DNA from: Sanghuangporus weigelae
Lineage: Eukaryota; Basidiomycota; Agaricomycetes; Hymenochaetales; Hymenochaetaceae
Direction: 5' to 3'
DNA: 64,000 nt
Assembly: GCA_033182465.1 (NCBI GenBank)
Contig: CP137330.1
Span: 744,001-808,000, forward strand
The notes under the pieces are model-generated. The model searched no databases. It was not told the DNA's origin and saw nothing but the letters and a program-made list of their open reading frames with translations. Both the position numbers and the translations under genes were made by a program. Positions 43,716 through 56,809 of the stretch are shown here, piece after piece. How positions within the stretch are numbered: the first letter of the stretch is position 1; each line of letters begins with the position of its first letter.

Positions 43716-44799
43716 CAGCCGTTTGCAAAAGTAATGAGAATCACGTGATTTCACCACTTTTCTCGCCATGAGAGCCTCAAAACACAGATAAAATCATATC
43801 TCACCCAAATCTCAACGGTTTCACATCATCTAAGTTGCTAAATTCATCTTTTCGAAAGGGCTTTCGCTTAGAAAAAACTGTAGAGAAAATAGAGCGAAAA
43901 ATGACCCTAAAATGGCGAAAATATCGGTTTTTGCCTCTTCCTTGCATGTGCAATTTTTTCTGTGATCCCTGCTGGTCCAGCACCTCCCCAAAGCTATCCA
44001 GAATGATAATATGATTATAAAATGAATTTACAGACTGAGTTTGAGTTGAATTGTGTACCAGAATGTGCTGCTTTGAGGCATGCCTGAATCACTCAAAACT
44101 CATCATTTCCCCCTAGCCTCCCAGGCTCCAGGAAAAATTCTTACAGGCCAGATTCATGCATGTAAATTCATTTTGGATATAATAGACTAGGTTTGTGTAC
44201 TAGCTAAGGCCTCAGCATCCACTGGTGAGCTGGGAAGATGCTGTCTAAAATGATGCATACAACCAGAATCACTTGTTCAGCCCAGCTCACCAGTGGATGC
44301 TGAGGCCTTAGCTAGTACACAAACCTAGTCTATTATATCCAAAATGAATTTACATGCATGAATCTGGCCTGTAAGAATTTTTCCTGGAGCCTGGGAGGCT
44401 AGGGGGAAATGATGAGTTTTGAGTGATTCAGGCATGCCTCAAAGCAGCACATTCTGATACACAATTCAACTCAAACTCAGTCTGTAAATTCATTTTATAA
44501 TCATATTATCATTCTGGATAGCTTTGGGGAGGTGCTGGACCAGCAGGGATCACAGAAAAAATTGCACATGCAAGGAAGAGGCAAAAACCGATATTTTCGC
44601 CATTTTAGGGTCATTTTTCGCTCTATTTTCTCTACAGTTTTTTCTAAGCGAAAGCCCTTTCGAAAAGATGAATTTAGCAACTTAGATGATGTGAAACCGT
44701 TGAGATTTGGGTGAGATATGATTTTATCTGTGTTTTGAGGCTCTCATGGCGAGAAAAGTGGTGAAATCACGTGATTCTCATTACTTTTGCAAACGGCTG
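43716..44799. mobile_element. 1,084-bp almost perfect palindromic (fold-back) element with TA borders
   Basis: Two arms of 519 bp (43716-44234 and 44281-44799) are reverse complements around a 46-bp centre. The only mismatch I noticed is at 44058 against 44457. The ends read CAGCCGTTTGCAAAAGTAAT and its complement, bordered by TA (43714-43715 and 44800-44801), the Tc1/mariner target duplication; the symmetry extends three more bases outward. Each arm holds the same 60-codon frame (MLDQQGSQKKLHMQ..), which is a by-product of the symmetry. No transposase is encoded. This is a long-TIR, non-autonomous element, apparently recent because the arms are so alike. Confidence 0.88.
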
Positions 44800-44972
44800 T
44801 AATATTTCATGATCAAGTGCTATCGGCATAGGAGAATATCGGGCCGAGTATTCTTTCTGGGTCAGGTAGTAATCAATCACTGAGTCAACGACGATCGAAT
44901 CGGCCGACTCAGTTTTCTCCGCAACACTCATGCCGCATCGTACAAATGATGGCTTGCGAAACGTTTATTTCT

Positions 44973-45014
44973 GATAAGATGGAGTGCATCTATGCAGTTT
45001 CATTGGATGATAAG
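44973..45014 (+). promoter_or_regulatory. Two GATAAG sites upstream of glutamate dehydrogenase
   Basis: GATAAG occurs at 44973-44978 and 45009-45014, 250-290 nt before the ATG. Fungal nitrogen regulators of the AreA/NIT2 GATA family bind HGATAR, and both sites fit (TGATAAG, TGATAAG). Control of this NADP-GDH by such a factor is inference from site and gene function. Confidence 0.4.
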
Positions 45015-45186
45015 GAACTGTGTACATTCCGCAACTATATTCCGATCACCGTGGAACAAGTGATGACTATGACTATGACGGCCGAATCGACTTCGACGGT
45101 CGCCCGATAATCCTTGCCGCACCGTCACTATAGCCCAAACATTCGGACCGGCTCGTATTTCCGCTGACCTCTGGACTATTCGCTAC

Positions 45187-45209
45187 TATAAAACATCTTT
45201 ACTATAAAA
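45187..45209 (+). promoter_or_regulatory. Paired TATA boxes of the glutamate dehydrogenase gene
   Basis: TATAAAA occurs twice, at 45187-45193 and 45203-45209, 54-76 nt before the ATG at 45263. The spacing to the start is short but normal for a highly expressed fungal gene. Confidence 0.5.
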
Positions 45210-45262
45210 CACATTCACCGTACCGACACCTTCGACCAGTCCTCATCAATCTCATCTTCAAA

Positions 45263-47022
<1,760 letters not shown>

Positions 47023-48019
47023 ATCGTAGCATCCTTCATATTCGTCTAAGCCTTTATCCAGCAATATCTTTAGAGTTCCGTCTAGCCTAGCTTAGCATCC
47101 ATCTACTTCCATGCTATCATGTATATTATTCCAAATACAGTATGTCTTGATACAGGCCTGACGGGTGAGAACAAATGACAAACAAGCATAAACAACTCCA
47201 TCTCCGTTATGTGTCCATCGGACAAGCCCAACGTATCCTCGTGTCCTCGTCAGGACACACACTTGGGAATAGCTGCGGGTAAAGCAAATGGCGTATTCAT
47301 GACATGATCTGGTCTTGATGGCGATTCTTCAATCATGAGCTCGACACCGCCGACGGTCCTATACCACTTCGCAAACCATTGGGCACGCATTCGTTTTCAT
47401 TCGTTTTTCTTGAATTGATGTCCATTGAAGAGCTACTTCAATCAATTTTATCCAGTCAGAGCAGGGCAGTGCTCAATGAATTACAGCGGTGCTGTTAGGT
47501 TCGTCCCCTGCTTGATACCCTCTCGGTAAACACGCACAACAGAACGACCTGGAAATGGTTCCGTTTCTGTTGACGTGATATTTGCCGCATTGGGTTAGCG
47601 AAGCCTAGTAGGCGCCTATTATCGCTCCAATCCGGACCTTTTGCCGCCATATTTAAATTGGAGGCCATAGCTTGTGCTCACGCTACGGCCCATGTACCAT
47701 TCACCATTCTGAGCTTGGGCCTGACTGTTGGTGATACTGGGGTGGTTTTCAGGTCAAGTGCAACATGTGTGGACATACACTAGCGGGAGCAAATATGAGA
47801 TATAAGGTGTCCTGAGCGAAGAGGGTTTGCTTTGGCTATTTGCCTGCTCCCGTTCTCTCTATTCCCTTTGTCTCTCATATCTTCCCGCTTCCCTCTTCGA
47901 CCGTAGTGTAATAATACCGGTTGTTGAACGTCTCTTGCAAGTTGAACGTCGGTATCATCTATCTGGACATCCTTCATCGATACTGACAAAGACTTTCTGT
48001 TCCAGACGTGCCTGCGACA
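47023..48019. other. Intergenic, no gene recognised
   Basis: 3' flank of the GDH gene and the upstream region of the next gene. A possible 5'-UTR splice acceptor (TTCCAG) lies just before the ATG at 48020. Confidence 0.45.
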
Positions 48020-49622
48020 ATGATGAACTCGATGCTGCCAGGGGGACCTACATCTTACTTTACATACGAATATGCTCAGCCGTTCCAGCCTCTGGGTCAG
48101 CCTGCCCCGCCTCCGCCGTATAATGCCAGCAGCCCTTGGAATATGCCGATGCCAATGAGCCCGAATAGTCCGAGTCCTCCCCAGCCTGCTCCGAAGTTCA
48201 TTGTTGGATCGCCGCAGACGGATGGTCTTCATAGGACCCAATCTATGAACAATTTCAGTATTTCATACTCGAGCAACTCATCGTCATACCACGGTAGACA
48301 CGGGAGATCGCATTCGCGCCGTCCACCGCATGCAAGTCGGAAACACTCCAGACATGAACTTCGGCAAAGCTATTCTGCTCCGGGGGCAATCTCATTCCCC
48401 GAACCCCAGATCTATCCGCTCTATCCGCCCCATCCTTGTGGTCCTCCTCCGCCTTATCCTGGTTACACCAATGCTCCACCGGTATCTGGAAAGACGGGCT
48501 ACGCTACCAGACCTTCGAATACCCTAGGCCTTGCAGCGCCAGCTACCGATTCCGTAGCTGAGTCCCGTTATGGGATTTCTGGTGATGAGATTTCCATCCA
48601 GCCAGAACACTGCACATTCCTCGTCGATGCAGTTAAAGAGATGGACCTCTGTAGCAGAATTTTCTCTGCATGGGTCGAACAAGCTGAACGGTAAGAACCA
48701 TATCGGCACCCAGGCAAAGTGAAATATCTAACCTGATCGTCATATAGGTCTGGCTTGGGGAAGAACGACAAAGAGGAGGCGAACATTGTCTCAATGATCG
48801 TTAATCTGGCAGACGATGCACTCAAGATGGTGACTGCCTCGCGAAACATCTTGTCTTCCTATAAAGCCCTCGCGAGGCTCATGGATCGCCGTCTGTCCAA
48901 GATTGCGTGTTCCCAGCGAGGCGGCGACCTCTTTTCTCCAAATATGACCCCTTCCCAAGCACAAGCGCACGACGACTTCCAGACACTCGCGACCGATGTG
49001 CACATCCATTCAGCCGAAATCTCTGCTTGCGTCGATGTGATGCAAGATAGGTTACACGAGCTTCACGATACGGTCTTACGTAAGCACGAGAAATACTCGG
49101 TCCGCAAGAAGATATGGGGATGCTTGGTCCGCTTGTTCAGGTTCCTTGCTCAGGCGTTGTTCCTTGGAGGTGCAATCACCGCTCTCGTGCACCCTGTCGG
49201 CATCATCGAGAGTGCTGCCATGCACGTTACTTCGGGTCTTTCTACAATCCTGGCCTCAATCTGCGAGAAGGTTAGAGAATGTACGTTGCCTTCATTGTGG
49301 GTATGAACGCAAAGGACCTGAATCTAACCTTTTCTTGATAGCATATAATGACGAGGAGAAAGGGCTCAGTGAGGTACTGAAGATGCTCCAGGGCAAGATC
49401 CCAAAGTCGATGCGCGTGGCGCAAACGGCCTTAGAGAAGTTCCAAGCGGCACATATCGTGTTCCGCCAGCACCATCGCGTTTCCTCTGGTCGTTCTTCCG
49501 GGTATATTTCGCCCGGAGAGGCCGCGAAAGCACGGAGCAAATGGCATAAAGCAGCCGATTTGCTCGAATTAAACGACAAGGACACGTTGCGTTTGAATAT
49601 CGATAGCATGGCATACTACTAG
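48020..49622 (+). CDS. Uncharacterised protein with Pro/Ser-rich N-terminus and helical C-terminal domain
   Basis: Exons 48020-48690, 48748-49280 and 49342-49622 (introns 57 and 61 nt) give 494 residues. The first 200 residues are Pro/Ser/Tyr-rich and probably disordered (QPAPPPPYNASSPW..). The rest is helical: EDAVKEMDLCSRIFSAWVEQ-type start, ADDALKMVTASRNILSSYKALARLMDRR, then helices containing SAEISACVDVMQDRLHELHD. A hydrophobic segment (AQALFLGGAITALVHPVG, about residue 375) could touch or cross a membrane. It ends LRLNIDSMAYY. The pattern of a disordered N-terminus and alpha-helical bundle is seen in several basidiomycete orphan proteins; I do not recognise a named family. Confidence 0.75.
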
Positions 49623-49997
49623 TAGTGGTGCCAGTTCACACATATTCATCATTCTGTCTATGTTTGTTTGTTTTGCTTTCTTCCGCTCTCTTACTCACGC
49701 TTGTGCTGATATACGCCCATCCGAGTCGCTTTCCACGATGCTTTCGTATTCGAATTTTTCTGATACCATCATGTATGTGTCCTTCCGCTAGAAGCGGTTG
49801 GAACTGTTTTCCCCTTCGTCTTTCTGCCGAATTGAGATTCACGCGCATATACTATCTGTACGATACAAATCTTGATGATGAAATCAGTATTTATACACCT
49901 CCAGTGATACTGATCCTGGTCTACGACGTATTTTGACGCTCTGAGTCGAGAGTTTAGTATCTGTTAAGCATGTTACGTCTGAGATAGAATCATGTAA
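49623..49997. other. Short convergent spacer
   Basis: 3' flanks of two convergent genes. No further feature seen. Confidence 0.5.
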
Positions 49998-51547
49998 TCA
50001 AGTCCAGGCAGTAAGATCAAGCTCAGCAGGCATAGGTTCACCTCTCACGCCAGCAATGACATTCCTACCTACAAGAGTTGCCATCGCACGACGCGTTTCG
50101 AATGTCGCGCTACCGATGTGCGGCAGGATCACGCAGCGCGGCTCCTTAACGAGCGGATGATCGCTGCTCACCTTCGGCTCGCCCTCCACGACGTCGAGTC
50201 CAGCACCCCAGAGCCGACCTTCTCGAAGAGTTTGCGCGAGTGCGTCACTATCCACAAGTGACCCTCGGCTCGCGTTTACGAGCACCGCTGTGGGCTTCAT
50301 ACGAGCGAGGAACTCGTGTGAGATGATATGATATGTGGACGGTCCTCCCGGTGCAAGCACGAACAACGCGTCTGAATTTTGCGCAAGTGATTCAATCGAA
50401 ACTCGCGTTATTGCATTCTGCGGAAGGTTATGCTTCGAAGCTAGCTCGATATCAGAAGCGGAGCTTGCTTGTAACGAGGATTCAGAAGCGTTCGGATTCC
50501 CCGTGTAGATGAACTTCCGCGCCCCAAAAGCGACTAGACGAGCGAGTGTTGTTTGTGCAATACGCCCGAATCCTAAAAATCCTATTGTCTTTCCTGTGGA
50601 TTCGCCGGATTGATTGGATGATGTTCCCGGAGTTCCAGGCGCCAGAAACGCTAGAGATGGGAGGAGGCCTGAGCTGAGCTGTGGTCCGCAGAAGGAGAAC
50701 GGTGCCCATGTAGATTCAGGCCACTGGACAGCACATATTAGAGGATATGCGTCCGGGATGCACCTAGAATACGTACCCGGCCATTTTCAACTATCGAAGC
50801 GGTTGCTTTGACGTTCCGGGTCGCCATCAACGCCAAGAGTACAGCTACGTCAGCCACTGAGAAGAGGAAGTCAATCTTGTAAGACTACAAAGTGGCATGT
50901 AGTTCGTAAGAAATAATATACCTGCGTCTGTCAGAACATCAGGGGTGTACCCTAGTCGGACTCCTCGTTTCATTAGTGCAGGGATACTGACGTGCTCTGG
51001 AGAAGTAAATGTTCGCTAAAAATGAGGATCAATACCAAGAATGTGAGTTATCATACCGTAACCAACAGACATGGTCGAGATAACTTTGAGAGATGGTCCG
51101 GCTATTCGATGTTAGCAAACGAACATACACTTCAAGTATTTGAGTATATGGGACCTACCTTTATCTAATAATTCATCATCAACCTAGAATGACAAGGGCA
51201 GGGGTGGATCATTGGTAAGATGACGTAGTCCGGTCTAAGAGGGCTCACCTTTTCAGAAAGCATGAGAGCGACGCCTTCTGCACCAGTTATGTTATTCAGC
51301 AACCAGGCTCTATCGCAGGGACCATTTTCTGGCCAGACTACGAGCTATGATCCGTCGAAATGCCATCTGTAAAGTGAGTGAACGCGCGAGTGCTCACCTC
51401 TATATCTTCGCATGCGCGTAGAATTCCCATCGCATCTGTTCCAAGGTCTCGACAAACAACGACCTTGTGCATCTTGGTCCGTCGCAGTAATTTCCCTTGA
51501 TCAAGGTGATTCTTAATTGCAGCCAAGCGGGCAGAAGGTGAAGACAT
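49998..51547 (-). CDS. D-isomer-specific 2-hydroxyacid dehydrogenase (glyoxylate/hydroxypyruvate reductase type)
   Basis: Seven exons: 51398-51547, 51249-51344, 51159-51183, 51057-51101, 50922-50996, 50777-50856 and 49998-50723, total 398 residues; one exon is only 25 nt. The catalytic domain begins MHKVVVCRDLGTDAM. The NAD(P)-binding Rossmann motif is IGFLGFGRIAQTTLARL. Catalytic residues fit the family: Arg in VNASRGSLVD, Glu in DVVEGEP, His in ILPHIGSATFETR. The segment VISTMSVGYEHVSIPALMKRGV resembles the GRHPR/GOR1 substrate loop. The likely reaction is NAD(P)H-dependent reduction of glyoxylate or hydroxypyruvate; related enzymes use other 2-ketoacids, so the substrate is not settled. 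An insert (PGTPGTSSNQSGESTG) precedes the Rossmann motif. It diverges from CSN5 with 273 bp between starts. Confidence 0.9.
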
Positions 51548-51820
51548 GAATGACGCTGAGATAAATCCAGGCCCAACTTACGTGCAGGAAGCAAGTTGCG
51601 TCGATGACACTATTTCATTGTGTCCGTTGAGGACAGGTGATAGAGAAAGCGGGCCGGCCGAAAGTTATACGCGGATCAGACCAATCATGCCAATTTTGGT
51701 AAAGAAAGAGGACGCGACGATGCACGTGCTCCTTATCGCTCACGTGCACGCGACGCGCCAGCTTCCATCAGATTCTGAAATCTGCTTTACGCCTTGATCT
51801 GCTTTTGGCGGCGTAACGAC

Positions 51821-53440
51821 ATGGCTCAGGCAACCGCATCCTCATCATCCACAGCATTCAAGACATTTTCTTTGGAGAACGATATTCTCCAAGTGCCGCC
51901 ACAGGATGAGATCTTTCGCTTCGACCCCGATGCATATCGAGAATCCATCAAAGGCCAGCCTTGGAAAGCTGAGTACGTCGCTATTCATAGTGTATATGCT
52001 TCATCTTATTAACGAAACTCTTTTCTGCTACTTAATTAGTCCAAACCACTTCAAGACATGCAAGATATCCGCAGTAGCACTCATCAAAATGGCACGTTTC
52101 TTTGTCCTTTCGTATTCTTTCATGCACTGACGCTTTCATTGCTAGGTGATACATGCACGATCAGGGGTGCCATACGAGATTATGGGATTAATGCAGGGGA
52201 AAGCTGTGGGAGACACCTTAATCGTTATGGATTCATTTGCATTACCCGTGCAAGGGACCGAGACCCGAGTCAACGCTGCTGAAGCTGCGAATGAGTATAG
52301 TGTGGAATACGTAGGCGGAAGTGAGAAGGCAAGTATTTGTGTCGCAGCACTTCTGGAACTTAGCTCACACGCCAGATTAGGCCGGTCGTAAAGAGAATGT
52401 CATTGGCTGGTACCACTCGCATCCGGGTTATGCTTGCTGGCTGTCCGGTATAGACGTGAACACGCAAATCACAAATCAAAAGTACCAAGACCCATTTGTG
52501 GCTGTAGTCGTAAGTCTCGTCTTTTTTCTTCTTGATGGACCCTATATTAAGTGTGACTGCTTAAGATCGACCCAAATCGCACTATTTCGGCAGGTAAAGT
52601 CGACATCGGTGCATTTCGCACCTATCCAGAGGGCTATACACCACCAGGAGCTCGATCAGGGGGTCAATATCAGTCCATTCCATTAGAAAAAATCGAGGAT
52701 TTCGGTGTCCACGCCGAACAATACTATTCTCTCAAAGTCGAGATCTTCACCTCCAGTCGGGACTCGGAGTTGCTTGGAGCATTATGGAACAAGTACTGGG
52801 TCAACACGCTTAGCACAAGCCCTCTTATATCTGTACGTCCTTGCGCGCTGTTTAGAAATGACTGGAAACTGATGCCGACCTGTGAAGAACCGAGCATACG
52901 CAGCGAGCCAGCTCAATGATCTCGCTGAGAAGCTCAAAAGGGCTCAACCTACTGTTGCCAATACGCGACCATCGATCCCCAAGTTGCAAGGGAAGGAGGA
53001 TAAAGAGAAGGTATACACGTCTCGAGACATTGCTCGCGGTACCTCATTCATTCATTTGTATGTATCAGGGAAAACAACAAGAAGGGAAGAAGAAAGAAGA
53101 TAGCGAGCTTCTGAAGAGCACACGAGACAGCGCAAAACTAGCCGCGGAGGCTCAACACGGATTGATTTCTCAAGTGCTCAAAGACATCATTTTTTCCAGA
53201 CGTCCTGGCCAGGGTAGGATCGATGATTTGGATCCTATGCAGGATACCGTTGAGAATGGCAAAGGAAAAGATGCGGAACCACTTGCGAATGCTGTTGCGA
53301 GTGCGGCTGCTGTATCAGGAGTGGCTACGTCTTCGGCGATTACGGACAATACGACGGTGGAACCTGAGATTGCAGCTACGACTACCACTGCAACAGGAAG
53401 CGGTCCAACTGATGAAGATATTGCAATGGCATCATCATGA
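51821..53440 (+). CDS. CSN5: COP9 signalosome subunit 5, JAMM deneddylase
   Basis: Catalytic subunit of the COP9 signalosome; it removes NEDD8 from cullins. Exons: 51821-51972, 52040-52091, 52146-52328, 52381-52509, 52566-52832, 52888-53010 and 53069-53440, giving 425 residues. The MPN/JAMM zinc site is intact: [21 protein letters not shown] (Glu, His-x-His, Asp). Conserved flanks include [75 protein letters not shown] and [15 protein letters not shown]. The C-terminal tail is Ala/Thr-rich (DEDIAMASS end) and longer than in animals. Introns 2 (52092-52145) and 3 (52329-52380) start with GC rather than GT; any GT donor nearby breaks the frame or the conserved sequence. The gene diverges from the hydroxyacid dehydrogenase. 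Confidence 0.96.
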
Positions 53441-53701
53441 TATAGAAGTACAGTACTTGTTGTCGTTGTATTGCTGTGCATGTAATACTAGATTTCATCG
53501 GCTCGTTCGATATATTCACCTTCTCCTTTACTCGATCATCTTAGCGAGGCAAACGGATATGATGGCATGATCATATGTATATATGACAATAAAGTGAGCA
53601 TGAAGATACATAGCATGCATGCGTGATATTTTCTCCTGTTATCAATGCCCAACACCAAAGCAAACTCAGTCCTGTGAATTCTATGTAGCGGCTGGAGGCT
53701 T

Positions 53702-54271
53702 TTAGAACGTCGAAGGCCTGTGAGCGACGAATGTCGATTTCGGTGTCGCGACGCGGTGAGGGAGGGGGAAGCGGAGGTTCTTTTGGAGGAGCTGCTTGAT
53801 GTATGGGCGACGGACGTCATCCGCCTTGTTCAGTTCCACAACACGAAGAATCTATATGATCATTGTAAGCAAATTCATCTCCAATGGAAACGTAAAAAGA
53901 AAACGTACATGGATAGACCGGAAACGAGCACGATGACGCGCAGCCATATCCTGATACAAGCTCTGCACCGCATCCGCGCGAGACAGTTCACGGAACTCCT
54001 TGTACATGTTGTGCGTGCCGCTGCGCGAGTCGTAGCGAATCCATACACCAAAGTTCTTCACGCGCAGAGGGCGGCGCTCGTGGATGATGTTCACACCGAC
54101 GATTTCGCCGTTCGCCTTCTTCACCTTCTTAAGCTTGCGAAGGAAGTACCAGAAGCGAGACTTGGCGACGACCTCGTTGAGAGCAAAGATGCGCATGCGA
54201 TACAGCTTGGGCGTTGGCTGCGCCTCGGTGGGCAGATGTCGGCCGACGACTTGGTATTCCTTGAGTGCCAT
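53702..54271 (-). CDS. RPL20: 60S ribosomal protein eL20 (L18a family)
   Basis: Exons 53909-54271 and 53702-53851 (intron 57 nt) give 170 residues, the normal length. Starts [16 protein letters not shown] and continues [67 protein letters not shown] and [16 protein letters not shown], all conserved in eL20. It binds the large subunit near the peptidyl-transferase exit side. A TAAAG just before the ATG could be the acceptor of a 5'-UTR intron, common in ribosomal protein genes. Confidence 0.95.
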
Positions 54272-54790
54272 CTTTAGGGGAGGGGAACGACATCCGTCAA
54301 CGTTTGAACACATCCATCGATTTGAGCAGTTAAAACGCCAGAAAAGAACGCAGAAAGGCACTTTATGCACCCATTTTGCCTTCACAAGTAATTTCTGAAC
54401 GTTTGGACTCACCTGAGTGTCGTCGTGCTTTGTCTTGAGGGCGGTGTGTACGTACGACGACGAACGCTCGTTCATTCATTCAGATTCAGGTCGCTAGTGG
54501 CTGTGCATCCGGCAATCTCCGTGCGACAGTCTCTGGCCTTCATAATCAAAAACTACTTCACCTCTTCCTCGGGGATTGCATATTTGAGCTCTCTCTCTGA
54601 GATACACAATAATACATATATAATCCTTAAAAAGTCGACAAAAAGAAAATAATGTCCGTCCAGCGTGGTTCAAATACATAACGCATGACAAGTCCGTAGA
54701 AACCAAAACATGATACTGATATCATATCGATAATATCCATACAAGTTTATTACGATCCAGTGACCTATTCCTGCGCAATCAACTCAAATC
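54272..54790. other. Upstream region of eL20 and 3' flank of the next gene
   Basis: Likely eL20 promoter and leader, including a possible 5'-UTR intron. No other gene seen. Confidence 0.5.
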
Positions 54791-56037
54791 CTAGCGTATA
54801 TAAGTAGGGGGCGGATCAGTGAATGCTTCCTGGATGTCTGAACCACCTGAAGAGGGAGGGAAGAGAGTCCGAGTCGCTGAACTCGACGGCGGAACTCTAG
54901 TGAAGAAATGATGATCTCGTGGAGAAGCAGAAGACGCTTCCAGATGGGATGTAGAATCGGACCTTGGTCTGTACCAGCTAGGCAAGAATGTGAACCGAGA
55001 ATTCGGAGAACGAAGAGGTAAGGAAGCTGCTGGACGAGCTGGGTCTGGGGACAGTAGTGTCTCTGGTCTCGTTGAGGTTGATGAAGTGTATAACGGGCTA
55101 TTTTGCTGTCCAGGATGGCGCAGTTGACCAGGTTCGTCTGGCTTCGTGGAATGCGACGATATAATTGAGTCGTTCTGAGGTCCTCGGAATGAAACAAAAG
55201 GTGTCACTTAGGTGTACAAGACCGCAGGAGGGTCAGTCAGCAGACTGCATGAACACAGAACATATCAAAGGAGAAGGGCTCACGGGATTGTACAAACTCG
55301 GTATCGGCCCTTCTGGCTCGTCGCCTCCGCAAGGAAAACATCCCCAATATCAATACAATGACTCCAGCAAGGCCTCCAATTGTCCCGCCTACGATAGCCC
55401 CAATATTTGTGCCAGATGAATTGATTGCAGGAATGCTCGTAGCTGAACTTGAGCTCGGAGTTGACCCAGAGGTAGTACTGGAAGTCCCCGATCCGCTATT
55501 TGTACTCGTGAATCTGAAAAAGAGTATGTCGATAATCAGTGTTCCATCCTAGCAGAAAACCCAACAAAGCAGAGCAGCGTACTGTATTCGAAAGTTCTCG
55601 AGATATGATCCTACGCCATTCCCTCCTGGTCCATTCCAGCTAATATTAAGATAATGGTTCTGATTCCCATCTAGACCTTCCCTTTCGTAAAGTACCTCGC
55701 CGGTGGAGGGGCGAGTGTCATTCTCCGACGTCCCAGCACTTAGGTCGATATAAACGGTGTCGTCTTCATCAAGCCTGACAGCTGCAATCGCTCCGTCATA
55801 TAATCTTCGTGAATACCAGTAGACCGCAGTGCCCGTGAAGTTCAAAGCGAAACTTCCAGTTGTTCTACTGAAAACGTGTCCTCCGTCGTCCTGCTCAACC
55901 CACTCGCCAACATAGGTTATCCGCGGATCTATCGCAGTGACGGTTTGGTTGGCTACCGTCTGTGTTCGTACCGAACCCACGAAGACGAGAAGTAAAGCTG
56001 AGAGTAGTGCATCAAATGCGCAGAGAGCTACACGCAT
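54791..56037 (-). CDS. Secretory-pathway single-pass membrane protein with an extracellular beta-rich domain
   Basis: Exons 55583-56037, 55284-55513 and 54791-55206 (introns 69 and 77 nt) give 366 residues. An N-terminal signal peptide (ALCAFDALLSALLLVFVGSV) is followed by an extracellular domain: DPRITYVGEWVEQDDGGHVFSR, SFALNFTGTAVYWYSRRLYDG, VYIDLSAGTSENDTRPSTGE and NHYLNISWNGPGGNGVGSYLE, with several N-glycosylation sequons (NQT, NFT, NDT, NIS). Then comes a Ser/Thr stalk, a TM segment (IGAIVGGTIGGLAGVIVLILGMFSL) and a basic RRRRARR stop. The cytoplasmic tail is Ser/Pro-rich and ends in PPTYIR. This plan (beta-sandwich ectodomain, stalk, TM, disordered tail) is widespread in Agaricomycetes, without an established function. 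Confidence 0.82.
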
Positions 56038-56809
56038 CTCGCACTCAATGTACAATTTGGGGAGCAAGACCGGTACAGCAGAGGCAGACGGGGGGAAGAC
56101 AAAACCAGTCGGACCACAAGGAGATATGTGTGATGACTGATGCCGTTTTGAGAGTGCGATAAATGATATCACGAGGCGTACTAGTGACCCTGCCACAAGC
56201 ATGGCACTTTCGTCCCAGAAAATATAAGGAACCTAGCAACCGAAGACTTTCCGAAGGTCAATAAGAAGCATTTCCTCAAAGCTCAACAATGAGTACAAGA
56301 ATGTTAAGAACGTAAAACAATTGCATTTTGGTCATGAATTACGAGAAACCTCAGACGCCCGGCCTTTCCCCTGAACTGTTTATCAAAGGCAGATTTAAAC
56401 TGAGTTTGAGGTGCGCGAGTGGATTTTGCGCTCTAGCCAAGGTTGGAAAGGATGAAAAGGGCCATCAGAAGGATGATGATGGAGAGAGAACATTGATTGG
56501 GTGTCCAGCCGGCCCCCGGTCAGAGTTAACCGGAATTTTAAATAATTATATAATATTCTTTGCTTATGCATGGTTATGTAATATTATTTTGGATTTGCTT
56601 AATAAATACTGGTTTGCACGCAGATGTGGCATTAATATTCGCAAGAGAGGTGAATAATTGCGCAGCTTATACATAATATATTATACGTTTGATGTAGGTT
56701 TCTATAGTCCCTTCTGAATTTTACCAATCCCGGAATGAAAATAAATGTGACTTAATCCATAAAGATATACCAATCCAAACACAGAAAGAAAATAAAAAAA
56801 TGCATGTGC
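56038..56809. other. Intergenic, no gene recognised
   Basis: A/T-rich region between two minus-strand genes; the part 56520-56800 is especially A/T-rich. A frame at 56328-56657 (+) has no support. Confidence 0.45.

Noticed and set aside
43801-44714. Identical 60-codon frames (MLDQQGSQKK..) on opposite strands in the two palindrome arms
   Set aside because: They are mirror copies created by the inverted repeat, short, and without family resemblance.
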